DNA from: Bacteroidota bacterium | Lineage (GTDB): Bacteria; Bacteroidota; Bacteroidia; Chitinophagales; Chitinophagaceae | NCBI GenBank assembly: GCA_005882315.1 | Contig: VBAR01000001.1 | Location: forward strand, 2,632,585-2,696,584 | DNA: 64,000 bases | Direction of reading: 5' to 3' | Part shown: one piece after another, positions 19,579 through 29,289 of the stretch | Layout of the letters: each line of letters starts with the position of its first letter | Numbering within the stretch: the first letter of the stretch is position 1 | Notes under the pieces: model-generated | Told to the model about the DNA's origin: nothing | The model's database searches: none | The model's input: the letters and a program-made list of their open reading frames with translations, nothing else | Translations under genes and position numbers: made by a program

Positions 19579-21975
19579 ATGAAAAAAATAAGTATAATTC
19601 TGTTTATTGTTACTTGCCTATCACTAACTGTCAGTTCTACTGATGCCCAGAATAGACTATATAGCAATGAATTTTCATTAGCAGATGTAAAATTGCTCGA
19701 TGGGCCTTTTCAACATGCCCGTGATCTGAACATCAAAGTTCTTTTGGAGTATGATGTTGACCGTTTATTAGCTGGTTACAGAAAGGAAGCCGGTTTACCT
19801 GAAAAAGCAAAAATATTTACAAATTGGGATGGATTGGATGGACATGTGGGCGGACATTATTTATCTGCGCTTGCGATGAATTATGCTTCGACCGGAAATG
19901 CTGAATGTAAAAAACGGATGGACTATATGCTTACAGAATTGAAAGCTTGCCAGGATGCAAACGGTATAAATAATCCAGGTTGGGGAAAAGGGTATGTAGG
20001 AGCTGTGCCCAATGGGAAAAAAATATGGAGCAGTTTACAACAAGGTGATTTTGCAGCTTACCGGTCTGCATGGGTACCCTGGTACAATGTACATAAAATG
20101 TACGCAGGCTTGCGGGATGCATGGATGTACACAGGTAACAAAGATGCAAAAGAAATCTTTTTGAAATTTTGCGACTGGGGAATAAATATCACGGCATCAT
20201 TAACAGATACACAAATGCAATCCATGCTGGATATGGAGCATGGCGGTATGAATGAAATTTTTGCTGATGCATACGAGATGACCAGCGATTCAAAATATTT
20301 AACTGCTGCAAAAAGATTTTCGCATAAAATGCTGTTGGATGCAATGGCTGAAAAAAAAGATAACCTTGATAATAAACATGCTAATACACAGGTGCCAAAA
20401 GCAGTGGGTTTTGAACGCATTGGTGAATTGGCAAACGATATTATTTACAAAACAGCAGGTGATTTTTTCTGGGAAACAGTTACCACAAAACGAAGTCTTG
20501 CATTTGGTGGCAATAGTAGAAGAGAATTTTTTCCCGCGGTAACTGCAGCATCAGATTTTGTTAATGATGTGGAAGGACCTGAATCCTGTAACTCATACAA
20601 CATGCTTAAACTAACCGAAGATTTATTCAGGGTCAATCCGTTGGCAAAATATGCAGATTATTATGAAAGAACATTGTACAATCATATCCTGTCTACCCAG
20701 CATCCGGAGCATGGTGGCTATGTTTATTTTACACCGGCACGTCCCCGTCATTACAGAGTATATTCTTCTCCCAACGAAGGCATGTGGTGCTGCGTAGGCA
20801 GTGGCATGGAAAATCATGGCAAGTACAGCCAGTTTATTTACACCCACATAAAAAATGCATTATATGTAAATCTCTTTATTCCTTCGGAATTAAACTGGAG
20901 AGAAAACAAAATAAAAATTAAACAGCAAACAGCTTTTCCTTATGAAGAAAAAACAAGCATAACGATTACTGAAGGGTCTTCCCTTTTTTCTTTGATGATC
21001 CGTTATCCTTTATGGGTAAAGGAAGGTGCATTAAAAGTGGCGGTTAATGGGAAAGCAATTTCATTTACCAATCATCCTTCATCGTATATAGCTGTTAAGC
21101 GGCTATGGAAAAAAGGCGATGTGATTACGGTCATATTACCGATGCACAACAGCATTGAGCAAATGCCTAATGTTTCCAATTACATTGCTATTATGCATGG
21201 TCCCATTCTGCTCGCTGCAAAGACCGGAAAAGAAGACTTAAAAGGTTTAGTGGCAGACGATGAAAGATGGGCACATATAGCTAGTGGTAAAAAACTTCCT
21301 TTGGATAAAGCCCCTATAATTATTGAAGATAACATTGCGTCACTTACAAGCAGACTAAAACCAATGGCAGGCAAACCCCTGACCTTTTCAGCTACGGGTA
21401 TAAAATTGATTAATCCCATTAATATAATTTTTGAGCCGTTTTATAAAATTCATGATGCAAGGTATATGATGTACTGGATGGCTTTAAGCAATGCGGGTTA
21501 TCAAACCTATCTTGATTCAATTGCTATTACAGAAAAACAAAAACTGGAATTACAAAAACGAACCGTTGACTTTGTTGCGCCAGGAGAGCAACAGCCGGAA
21601 GCAGACCACTTGATGCAAAAACAAAATTCAAATACAGGAAACCAGCATGATGAATTTTGGCGTGATGCCCGTGATAATGGCTTTTTCAGCTATGAACTTT
21701 CCACTAACAATGAAACAGATCTAACGCTGCGTGTAAAATATTGGGGAGCCGAATGGGGAAATAGAAAATTTGAAATTTATATCGATGATAAAAAAATAAT
21801 AACAGAAGATAATACCGGAAAATGGAACCAGTCGAAATTTCAAAGTATTGAATATGCTATACCAGATGAAATGATTAAAGGAAAAAATAAAGTGAGAATA
21901 AAATTTCAGGCATTGCCCGCCAATACGGCCGGAGCGGTTTATTATTTACAATTAATCCGGAAAACAATTGATTAG
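19579..21975 (+). CDS. GH127-family beta-L-arabinofuranosidase
   Basis: A 798-residue secreted protein of the former DUF1680 family. After a signal peptide ending near D-A-Q comes an (alpha/alpha)6-barrel (to about 450) and beta-sandwich domains. The zinc-thiolate site typical of GH127 is complete: Glu335 and Cys337 in P-E-S-C-N-S and the Cys404-Cys405 pair in M-W-C-C-V-G-S-G. In characterised members one of these cysteines acts as the nucleophile. Residues after about 640 add a further beta-domain (N-R-K-F-E-I-Y-I-D). It would release beta-linked L-arabinofuranose, complementing the GH51 alpha-arabinofuranosidase encoded at 29290. DUF1680 contains several GH families, so the linkage is not proven. 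Confidence 0.87.
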   Translation: MKKISIILFIVTCLSLTVSSTDAQNRLYSNEFSLADVKLLDGPFQHARDLNIKVLLEYDVDRLLAGYRKEAGLPEKAKIFTNWDGLDGHVGGHYLSALAMNYASTGNAECKKRMDYMLTELKACQDANGINNPGWGKGYVGAVPNGKKIWSSLQQGDFAAYRSAWVPWYNVHKMYAGLRDAWMYTGNKDAKEIFLKFCDWGINITASLTDTQMQSMLDMEHGGMNEIFADAYEMTSDSKYLTAAKRFSHKMLLDAMAEKKDNLDNKHANTQVPKAVGFERIGELANDIIYKTAGDFFWETVTTKRSLAFGGNSRREFFPAVTAASDFVNDVEGPESCNSYNMLKLTEDLFRVNPLAKYADYYERTLYNHILSTQHPEHGGYVYFTPARPRHYRVYSSPNEGMWCCVGSGMENHGKYSQFIYTHIKNALYVNLFIPSELNWRENKIKIKQQTAFPYEEKTSITITEGSSLFSLMIRYPLWVKEGALKVAVNGKAISFTNHPSSYIAVKRLWKKGDVITVILPMHNSIEQMPNVSNYIAIMHGPILLAAKTGKEDLKGLVADDERWAHIASGKKLPLDKAPIIIEDNIASLTSRLKPMAGKPLTFSATGIKLINPINIIFEPFYKIHDARYMMYWMALSNAGYQTYLDSIAITEKQKLELQKRTVDFVAPGEQQPEADHLMQKQNSNTGNQHDEFWRDARDNGFFSYELSTNNETDLTLRVKYWGAEWGNRKFEIYIDDKKIITEDNTGKWNQSKFQSIEYAIPDEMIKGKNKVRIKFQALPANTAGAVYYLQLIRKTID

Positions 21976-22002
21976 CCGACACTATTTTAAATTATAATTA
22001 TT

Positions 22003-22614
22003 ATGAAAAAAAATATTTTTTGTGTAATTCTTTTTTTCGTTAGCACAACGGTATCAGTCATCGCTCAGGAAAAAAATAGCTGGAGTGAAAAAAAAGCCAA
22101 TACCTGGTTTAAGAAAAAACAATATCTCGGAGGACTCGCTGCAACTCCGCATCCAGAAATCAATAAAGTAAAGTTTGCTCAGCAATATCATTTGAACAAA
22201 ACATATTGGGATAAAGCATTTGCTTTCTTAAAAGACACGGACCTGCAAACACTAACCGTTGGCCGGCATGTAATTGATAGCGACAATGTATTTGCTATTG
22301 TGCAAGAAGCACCCACGAAAGATTATGATAAAACAACTTTTGAATCACACCTTAACTATATCGATTTGCAATATGTGATCAGAGGAGAAGAAATGATGGG
22401 AAGAACACCTGTTGATTCTGTAAAAGTGGGCAAGCCTTATAACGAGAAAGCAGACATTGCGTATTATACAGGCGACGGAAAAATTTTTACTGTAAAGGAA
22501 AATAGTTTTTTGCTATTCTTTCCCGGAGAAGCACACCGGCCTAATATTACACCCGGTGGTAATAAGCTGGTAAAAAAAGTTGTTATAAAAATTAAAGTGG
22601 CAAAACAAGAATAA
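22003..22614 (+). CDS. exported YhcH/YjgK/YiaL (DUF386) family protein
   Basis: A 203-residue DUF386 protein with a signal peptide ending in V-I-A-Q. Characterised relatives are cytoplasmic cupin-like sugar anomerases or auxiliary beta-galactosidase subunits; the segments F-E-S-H-L-N-Y-I-D-L-Q-Y-V and F-F-P-G-E-A-H-R-P carry the family metal-site His and Glu residues. Export puts this copy with the extracytoplasmic enzymes around it, where it could speed anomer exchange of sugars released by GH31 and GH127 or feed a dehydrogenase that accepts one anomer. It follows GH127 by 27 bases. The function is inferred from family and context only. Confidence 0.82.
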   Translation: MKKNIFCVILFFVSTTVSVIAQEKNSWSEKKANTWFKKKQYLGGLAATPHPEINKVKFAQQYHLNKTYWDKAFAFLKDTDLQTLTVGRHVIDSDNVFAIVQEAPTKDYDKTTFESHLNYIDLQYVIRGEEMMGRTPVDSVKVGKPYNEKADIAYYTGDGKIFTVKENSFLLFFPGEAHRPNITPGGNKLVKKVVIKIKVAKQE

Positions 22615-22672
22615 AGCCTGTCAGTTCTTTACTAAACGATAAACAGTTTCAAATTTATTAAATCATCGATCT

Positions 22673-23599
22673 ATGAAACTACACGGAGTTATTATATCGA
22701 CAATGCTATTTGTTATTACAATGCATCATAGTGTATTTGCACAAACGATTTCCAAAGACGAAATGTTATTTCTTACTTCTGAATGGAAGGGTGAACGGTT
22801 TGTTGACGGGAGACCTAAAATTCCAGACAGCCTTTTAGTAAGAGCTAAGTACATAATGATTGATGATGCATGGACAGTTTTGAAAAATGAAGGATATACA
22901 AATCAGTTTGAAGGAAATTGGAAGAGCGTTAATGATACGCCTATGACAGGCAGAGCGGTAACCGCCATGTACATGCCAAGCCGCCCCGACGTAGAAAAAA
23001 ACATTAAAGAAAGAGGAGCCATGCAAGGAAGAAAAGGCAATACGAATTCCTGGCCAATAGATGTGCTAACTAAAGGTGATATATATATTGCCGATGCATT
23101 TGGAAAAATTAGCGGCGGATCTATTATGGGGGCAACGTTAGCCAATTCAATTTATAGTAAATCAGGTAACGGAGTAATTTTTAATGGCGCAGCCAGGGAT
23201 TTACAGGAAATAAAAAACATCAAAGGGTTTAATGCATTTGTTCGGGATTTCCATCCATCTTTTACCGAAGAAATGGTTTTGATGGGACTCAATACTGCTA
23301 TACGTATTGGCAATGTAATGGTGCTTCCTGGCGATTTGGTAATAGCTCAAAAAGAGGGAGTACTCTTTGTGCCTGCACATTTAGCAGAACAAGTAGTAAG
23401 CACTTCAGAATTTGTTATTCGAAAAGATCAGTTTGGTTATGAAATGGTGAAAGCTGGTAAATATAGTACCGGCGAAATAGACAGTCAATGGTCAGATGTG
23501 ATAAAATCTGATTTTTTAAAATGGCTGGAAAAACATCCTGAGTTAGGTAAAATGACCCGTGCAGAACTGGACAAAATGATGAGCAAAAGAACATGGTAA
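22673..23599 (+). CDS. secreted RraA-like protein lacking the first active-site Asp
   Basis: A 308-residue paralogue of the protein at 13814. It shares a signal peptide (cleavage near V-F-A-Q), the E-W-K-G-E-R-F start, and the C-terminal ending K-x-R-T-W. Alignment shows that Asp153 of the first copy is Ala154 here, and the Asp-Gly before the R-D pair is Asn-Gly, while Arg175-Asp176 remain. The D-x20-R-D pattern linked with aldolase activity is therefore broken. It may have another substrate, act as a partner subunit in a mixed oligomer, or be catalytically weakened. It sits between YhcH and the cupin-lactonase gene in the same direction, as part of the long plus-strand unit. Confidence 0.82.
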   Translation: MKLHGVIISTMLFVITMHHSVFAQTISKDEMLFLTSEWKGERFVDGRPKIPDSLLVRAKYIMIDDAWTVLKNEGYTNQFEGNWKSVNDTPMTGRAVTAMYMPSRPDVEKNIKERGAMQGRKGNTNSWPIDVLTKGDIYIADAFGKISGGSIMGATLANSIYSKSGNGVIFNGAARDLQEIKNIKGFNAFVRDFHPSFTEEMVLMGLNTAIRIGNVMVLPGDLVIAQKEGVLFVPAHLAEQVVSTSEFVIRKDQFGYEMVKAGKYSTGEIDSQWSDVIKSDFLKWLEKHPELGKMTRAELDKMMSKRTW

Positions 23600-23661
23600 C
23601 ATCTGCATAATTTGACGCAACAGTAATACTATCATAATTTATAATAAACACAACGGGAAAT

Positions 23662-25599
23662 ATGAAATCAACACTAACGAAGAATATTGCTTTCAGCAGT
23701 TTTATGCTGTTGTTGGTAATGAGCTTAAGCCAATGTACTTCTTCTTCTTTGCCTGAATGGCAACAGAAAAATAAGGAACTCATTAAGCAACACAATTTAA
23801 CTGAACGGGAATTATCTGGTATACCAGCAGTCTCTTTTGAGTCTAATCTTAAATTAGGAAAAGTAAAAGGATCAGATACTCTTGTAAGTGCCACACTTTA
23901 TCCTGGCATAACTGCAAAAATTTTCTGGGGGAGTGGTAATATGGTAAGCATGTTGCAACTTGAACCCAATGCAAAAATTCCTGAAGAGCTTTTAACCGCA
24001 GATAGGTTTGTATTTGTGATGGAAGGTTCAATTGATCAGCTTATCAACGGCACAATGGTGAATATGATTGGCCAAAAAAGAGAAGAACCAGATGGCACCC
24101 ACAGCGGCACTCCAAGAACTGATTTTGTATATCTTGAAAAAGGAACTAAAAACTCTCTTACGGCAGGAGCGACCGGAGCAAAACTAATTGAAGTATATAG
24201 TCCATTGCGTTTAGATTATCTGCAAAAAGCTGCTGTAAAAAATCTGCCGACAGAAATAAAAGATATTGAATCTTTTCAAACACCTAACATTTCTGCTAAT
24301 AGAGTATATAACCTATACGACATTCAGCTTACACCCATTCTCCCCGGTGCTCATTCCCGGTTAGTATCCGGAAAAAATACACAGCTGAGTTTTATTTCGA
24401 TGGAACCGGGATCTATATTTCCACATCATATACATCCTGAAGAACAAATGATGTTTGTATTGCGTGGTGAATGTGATGAGATAATTCTTGATGGAGAACA
24501 AACAATGAAAACAAATGATGTGGTACGTATTCCCGTCAACATGGTGCATGGTGCAAAAATTGGTGAATTGGGCTGTGATGCATTGGATATTTTTTGGCCT
24601 GCCCGCCCTGATTATTTAGAAAAGCAAAAAACAGCATTAGATGCTTATCATGCTATCATTCCTATTGATGCCAAAATAGAACTTTTGGTAGATGGGAAAA
24701 AAACAAAACCTGAACTTACTTTCACTGAAGGCCCCAAATGGATGAATGGAAAAGTTTATTTTTCAAACATGTATTTTGATCAGAAATTCAATGCAAGTCC
24801 TCAAAAAAGTTCTACGGTTGAACTGGATCCTAATGGCAGTTACAGTAATATAACACAGGGTAAAATGCAAACAAATGGATTGTACCCTTATAAAAATGGG
24901 AACCTTCTTGTTTGCGATATGATGGGGCACAGGGTCGTAGAAATGACAACAAAAGGAGAAGTAGTAAAAGTAATTGCTGATAAGTATGAAGGCAAATCTA
25001 TTGATGGACCTAATGATGTAATAACCGATGTAAAAGGTGGCGTATATTTTACGGATCCCCAGTTTACAATCGAACCAACAAAATTTCAACCTGGTCGTGC
25101 AGTCTATTATTCGTCACCACAAGGTAAAGTAATAAGGTTGACAGAGCCGAACGAATTTGCTATGCCTAATGGAATTGTGTTATCACCTGATGGCAAAACA
25201 CTTTACATCAACAACTGCTACGATGATGAATCATGGTATCCGGTAAAAAGTGAAAAAGATAATTTTATCTGGGCTTATGATGTGAAAGAAGATGGAACTA
25301 TTGCCAACGGCCGTCAATTTGCAAAGCTATTCCTTACTGGAAATGTAATGGACAGAAAAGGCCGTTCTTCCAGTGCAGATGGCATGGCAATTGATAAAAT
25401 GGGCAACCTGTATGTATGTACGTATTACGGGGTTCAGATTTTTAATAATAAAGGAGTATTTGTTGGAATGATCAATTTGCCTTCTTTCCCGGTGAGTCTT
25501 TGCTTTGGAGATGCTGATATGAAAACATTGTATATCGTAAGTTACAGCAAGGTGTATAAACTGCGTACAAATATGGAAGGGTATATAAATTATTTATAA
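23662..25599 (+). CDS. cupin-cupin-SMP-30 lactonase fusion lipoprotein
   Basis: A 645-residue three-part protein. The N-terminal hydrophobic stretch ends at Cys25 (L-S-Q-C), a probable lipoprotein site though Gln at -1 is not ideal. Cupin 1 (about 70-185) lacks the usual His ligands and looks structural. Cupin 2 (about 220-315) keeps them: His256, His258, Glu261 or its neighbour, and His296. Residues from about 340 form an SMP-30/gluconolactonase beta-propeller with metal ligands Glu356 (F-T-E-G-P-K-W), the Asn of G-P-N-D, the Asn of P-N-G and the Asp of A-D-G-M-A. Predicted roles are hydrolysis of sugar lactones plus a metal-dependent isomerase or sensing step. The fusion is not one I recognise as a characterised enzyme. 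Confidence 0.84.
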   Translation: MKSTLTKNIAFSSFMLLLVMSLSQCTSSSLPEWQQKNKELIKQHNLTERELSGIPAVSFESNLKLGKVKGSDTLVSATLYPGITAKIFWGSGNMVSMLQLEPNAKIPEELLTADRFVFVMEGSIDQLINGTMVNMIGQKREEPDGTHSGTPRTDFVYLEKGTKNSLTAGATGAKLIEVYSPLRLDYLQKAAVKNLPTEIKDIESFQTPNISANRVYNLYDIQLTPILPGAHSRLVSGKNTQLSFISMEPGSIFPHHIHPEEQMMFVLRGECDEIILDGEQTMKTNDVVRIPVNMVHGAKIGELGCDALDIFWPARPDYLEKQKTALDAYHAIIPIDAKIELLVDGKKTKPELTFTEGPKWMNGKVYFSNMYFDQKFNASPQKSSTVELDPNGSYSNITQGKMQTNGLYPYKNGNLLVCDMMGHRVVEMTTKGEVVKVIADKYEGKSIDGPNDVITDVKGGVYFTDPQFTIEPTKFQPGRAVYYSSPQGKVIRLTEPNEFAMPNGIVLSPDGKTLYINNCYDDESWYPVKSEKDNFIWAYDVKEDGTIANGRQFAKLFLTGNVMDRKGRSSSADGMAIDKMGNLYVCTYYGVQIFNNKGVFVGMINLPSFPVSLCFGDADMKTLYIVSYSKVYKLRTNMEGYINYL

Positions 25600-25667
25600 A
25601 TCAAACTTGAAAATAGATAATTTAATAGGCAGATTTATTCTTTCATTAAATAATATAAACAGGCAAT

Positions 25668-26663
25668 ATGAAAAAAATTACGACTCTCATTTTATTAGTT
25701 TCTGTATTTTTTTCCGGGCACACACAGGAAAACAAACCCGGAACAGGAACTATTGAATTTATTTCAACCAAACTTTCCAAGCTTATAAACAAAGATGCGA
25801 AGATCGAAATAGTTGCGGAAGGCTTTCAGTTTACTGAGGGACCATTATGGATTGAGAAAGAGAAAATGCTTTTGCTGTCCGATGTTCCCGGCAATACTAT
25901 TTATAAATGGACAGAAGCAAATGGTAAAGAAGTTTATGTGAAACCCGGTGGTTATACAGATACTGCAAAGCGTGGCGGGTTTATGGGCCCGGATGCACTT
26001 GCTCTTTCTAAGGATGGAAAATTATTGGTGTGCCAGCATGGCGACAGAAGAATTGCAATAATGGATGCGCCACTCAATGCGCCGCAATCAAAATTTATTA
26101 CAGCAGTGGGAAAGTATGATGGTAAAAGATTAAATAGTCCTAATGATCTTTTTCTTACTGCCAGCGGCGATCTTTATTTTACTGATCCATCCTATGGCCT
26201 TGAAAGAGGAGCAAGAGATCCAAAAAAAGAAATTCCTTACCAGGGTGTTTATAAGATGGATAAAGATGGAAAGATTACACTGCTAATCGATTCTTTAGAG
26301 TCGCCAAATGGTATTGGTATTTTACCTGGTGGTAAAACACTATTAGTATCAAATACAGAAGGAAGACAAAGAGGTTGGTATGCCTATGATATTTCAAATG
26401 ATGGGTCATTAGCGAATGGCAGAACTTTCTATAACCCGGGAACTGAGAAAGGTATGGGTGGTTGTGATGGTTTTAAAATAGATAAGAAAGGAAATGTATT
26501 TGCAACAGGACCAGGTGGTATCTGGATCTTTACTAAAACTGGGGAACTGATTGGCAAGATAAAAATTAATGGAACAAGCGTTGCCAATTGTGCTTTATCT
26601 CCTGATGGCAAAACAATTTATCTTACTGCCACCAAATATTTGTTGAGAGTGAAGATGCGATAA
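25668..26663 (+). CDS. secreted SMP-30/gluconolactonase-family sugar lactonase
   Basis: A 331-residue six-bladed beta-propeller lactonase. The signal peptide (to about residue 19) indicates export. The divalent-metal site is complete: Glu57 (F-T-E-G-P), Asn159 (S-P-N-D), Asn214 (S-P-N-G) and Asp267 (C-D-G-F). It would open aldono-lactones formed by sugar oxidation, and the PQQ dehydrogenase encoded at 35302 could supply such lactones in the periplasm. It is the last gene of the plus-strand series and meets the minus-strand series with only 30 bases between. The substrate (pentono- or glucono-lactone) is not determined. Confidence 0.9.
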   Translation: MKKITTLILLVSVFFSGHTQENKPGTGTIEFISTKLSKLINKDAKIEIVAEGFQFTEGPLWIEKEKMLLLSDVPGNTIYKWTEANGKEVYVKPGGYTDTAKRGGFMGPDALALSKDGKLLVCQHGDRRIAIMDAPLNAPQSKFITAVGKYDGKRLNSPNDLFLTASGDLYFTDPSYGLERGARDPKKEIPYQGVYKMDKDGKITLLIDSLESPNGIGILPGGKTLLVSNTEGRQRGWYAYDISNDGSLANGRTFYNPGTEKGMGGCDGFKIDKKGNVFATGPGGIWIFTKTGELIGKIKINGTSVANCALSPDGKTIYLTATKYLLRVKMR

Positions 26664-26693
26664 ACAACTTGTTGCAAGCAGCGAAAATGTAAT

Positions 26694-28112
26694 TTATTGT
26701 TTCGCAGGCACCACCTCCCAGTTATCTGTCCTGAAAGGTATAAGAGGCAATCCTTCTTTATTAAATACATTTGACATGCCTGTGTTGCTGAATGAAAACC
26801 GGACGGCAACAGGATTGCTGATCCGTTTATTGGAAACAACGATTCTATCCTTTTCTATTTTAACTTCAGCAGGCAAAAAGTTTTGATCAGTTCCTGCGAT
26901 GAGAAATTCAGTGGGTGTTCCGTCACCTTTTACCATGAAGCCGTTAGGAGCATTATCAAAATACAGGTTGATCTTTGCTTTGCTTGCATCCATTCTTTTA
27001 AACTTCGGGTTTAAATAAACAGGTGCCGGAATGTTTTGTTTATACGTTTCAGCTAAAGCAATATTTGCCAGTCGTAAGCCTACATCTAATTTATTTTTTG
27101 GATGCTGGTCTTTTACATTGTCAACAAGATCGGTGATGACCACCATACCTGTCTTTGGATATGATAGCGAACGGGTTTGTTGTTCCATCAGCAACGCTCC
27201 TTCAAATGTGTATTCATATGTGTACGGTGCTATCTGCACATAATAGAAAGGAAAATCCTGTTCAAATTGTTTGCGCCATGCACCGATCATGCCGGTAAAC
27301 ATTTTTTCATAGGTGCTGGCCCGTGCAGTATTCCCTTCGCCCTGGTACCAGATAACACCTGCAATAGTATAATTTGAAATGGGATAAATCATTGCATTGT
27401 AAATAAGTCCCGGAGTATTCGGCCTGTATGTAACATTTCTTATTTTTGTAGCAGCTTCTTTCATGGCCGGGTCGCTGTTAAGTACTTCAACAGGTTCCCA
27501 TAATTCAACCGGTGTACCACTCCATGCCGACTGTATAAGACCGATGGGAACATTATTAAGTTCCTGATGCAGTTTTTTTCCGAAGAAATAACCGGCAGCA
27601 CTAAAGCGACGTAGTGTCTCTTCATTACAAGAGACCCATTGCCCTTCGGCATGATCTTGTGGATATTCAGCAGTTTTTTTGGCAACAGTGAAGAACCGTA
27701 TCTTATCATTATTGCTTTTTGTGCCTTCTTCTTTTATATGTTGTGTGTTGCTCATTTCCATATTTGACTGCCCGGAGCATATCCATACTTCACCGATCAA
27801 AATATTTTCCAAAACGATGGTGTTGATCCTGCTTTTGATAGTAATAGTATATGGTCCACCTGCAGAAGGGGTGCTGATCTTTGCTTTCCATTTTCCGCTA
27901 TTAGGGGCCTGTACAGAATCAACAGTTGTTTTCCAGGAACAGGTAATGGTAAAACGTTCGCTGGGGTCTGACCACCCCCATAGAGTAGCTTGTGAATTTT
28001 GCTGTAACACCATGTTGCTGCTCATGACAGGCGGCAGCCGGATAATGGCAAACAATTTTGAAAAAAATGAAACATAAATAAAGCAATAACAAAGAAGAAA
28101 CAGTTTTTTCAT
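26694..28112 (-). CDS. secreted SGNH acetylesterase (sialate O-acetylesterase-like)
   Basis: A 472-residue intact SGNH esterase with a signal peptide. An N-terminal beta-sandwich (about 25-105) precedes the catalytic domain with Ser116 in S-G-Q-S-N-M-E and the block-III-like I-W-Y-Q-G-E-G-N motif. Related proteins remove O-acetyl groups from sialic acid, but in glycan loci of this kind they often deacetylate xylan or other hemicelluloses. No sialic-acid genes are present, so hemicellulose deacetylation is the likelier role. It ends the minus-strand series and is a functional counterpart of the frameshifted copy at 16232. Confidence 0.87.
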   Translation of the reverse strand: MKKLFLLCYCFIYVSFFSKLFAIIRLPPVMSSNMVLQQNSQATLWGWSDPSERFTITCSWKTTVDSVQAPNSGKWKAKISTPSAGGPYTITIKSRINTIVLENILIGEVWICSGQSNMEMSNTQHIKEEGTKSNNDKIRFFTVAKKTAEYPQDHAEGQWVSCNEETLRRFSAAGYFFGKKLHQELNNVPIGLIQSAWSGTPVELWEPVEVLNSDPAMKEAATKIRNVTYRPNTPGLIYNAMIYPISNYTIAGVIWYQGEGNTARASTYEKMFTGMIGAWRKQFEQDFPFYYVQIAPYTYEYTFEGALLMEQQTRSLSYPKTGMVVITDLVDNVKDQHPKNKLDVGLRLANIALAETYKQNIPAPVYLNPKFKRMDASKAKINLYFDNAPNGFMVKGDGTPTEFLIAGTDQNFLPAEVKIEKDRIVVSNKRISNPVAVRFSFSNTGMSNVFNKEGLPLIPFRTDNWEVVPAKQ

Positions 28113-28250
28113 ATTGAAAGTTTATGAATTTTAAATTTACAGTTTACGACACTAAAAATTTTCTTTTCTCCTGTTCGAAAATTAATCATTCTTATGATGG
28201 TGGTCTGTTCGCAGAATAGATACACAAATCCATTAATGACAATGATAGCA

Positions 28251-29216
28251 TTATTCGTGTTTCTGTTCTATGTATTCTAATGCCTGCTTGCTCAACATAT
28301 CATGTCCGCCTTCAAAAATAGTAAGCATAACATTTTTTGACGATTTCTGATAATAGATCAGCTTACCGCCAATTTTTTTAGTTGTATCTGATACCCGGAA
28401 TGTCTGTGTGTCAACCATTCTTTTTTCATCTTCTTTACTTACATATTTTGAAACATCTTTTTCCTTATAATCAGCGATAATTTTGTTGTAGAAACTGATA
28501 GATTGTGAAATAGGAACAACACCAATGTTGTGTCCATCATGAATACCGGCGAATATCTGTAACGTACTTTTTTTTCTTTTTTTAACCGGAGTTGTCCAAA
28601 CAAGTGGAGAACGTTCTATCGCTTTTAGCGAATCAAAGTTGTTCCCAGCTCCTATACAGCTAATGATCTCCCTTGGATATTTATTTTTCCTTTCAACAGA
28701 TTGTTTATACCATGCCGCCAGGTCAGATATAGAAGCCCACGCAGAAAAAGCTTTAATAGTATGACGGGATTTCATATACATAGACAAGGTTGCATATCCC
28801 CCTCCGCTATATCCAATTATGTAAATTTGCTTTTTGTCAACATTCATATTTTTTAATGCCCAATCAATACATTCGTCTATATCGGCAATTACAAATTCAC
28901 TGCAACAAGCTTTTGGATGGTTGTTTACACCACGGAAATTCGGAAATACATAATTATAGTTTTTAGTTTTTGCGATAACATCAAGATCAAGTGTTTTCAG
29001 AGAATCAGCGGGGTAGCTCCAGGAATGGAGCTGTACAATCAAAGGTTTCGACTTTTTATCTGTGGATTTATAATAATAAAAAACCTGGGTATTCCCATCC
29101 AGCGTAGACTTAATGCTGTCCTTATTCAAAAAAGCTTCCTGATTATTCTGGGTAGCGCTTCGCCCGATAGACAGATAACTGAATATCCAAAATAGGGGTG
29201 TCAGGAAAAATTTCAT
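28251..29216 (-). CDS. secreted alpha/beta hydrolase (peptidase/esterase-like)
   Basis: A 321-residue exported serine hydrolase. A hydrophobic N-terminus (M-K-F-F-L-T-P-L-F-W) acts as the signal. The nucleophile elbow is G-Y-S-G-G with Ser137, the oxyanion segment is V-Q-L-H-S-W near 61-66, and a late G-H-D in E-G-G-H-D-M could hold the catalytic His. The fold resembles prolyl-oligopeptidase or acetyl-xylan-esterase-type hydrolases, which are hard to tell apart by sequence. Placed between an acetylesterase and an arabinofuranosidase it probably cuts an ester on the same glycan. The downstream gap of 138 bases holds no clear signal. Confidence 0.78.
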   Translation of the reverse strand: MKFFLTPLFWIFSYLSIGRSATQNNQEAFLNKDSIKSTLDGNTQVFYYYKSTDKKSKPLIVQLHSWSYPADSLKTLDLDVIAKTKNYNYVFPNFRGVNNHPKACCSEFVIADIDECIDWALKNMNVDKKQIYIIGYSGGGYATLSMYMKSRHTIKAFSAWASISDLAAWYKQSVERKNKYPREIISCIGAGNNFDSLKAIERSPLVWTTPVKKRKKSTLQIFAGIHDGHNIGVVPISQSISFYNKIIADYKEKDVSKYVSKEDEKRMVDTQTFRVSDTTKKIGGKLIYYQKSSKNVMLTIFEGGHDMLSKQALEYIEQKHE

Positions 29217-29289
29217 AAATAATGAAGTTGTTTTTAAAAAAATTATATTTTATGATAGATACAATGAATATTGAGATTTGATCTTTTTA

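Noticed and set aside
23415..23894. 159-residue minus-strand frame over the end of the second RraA gene
   Set aside because: Spans two supported plus-strand genes and has no start signal or family match.
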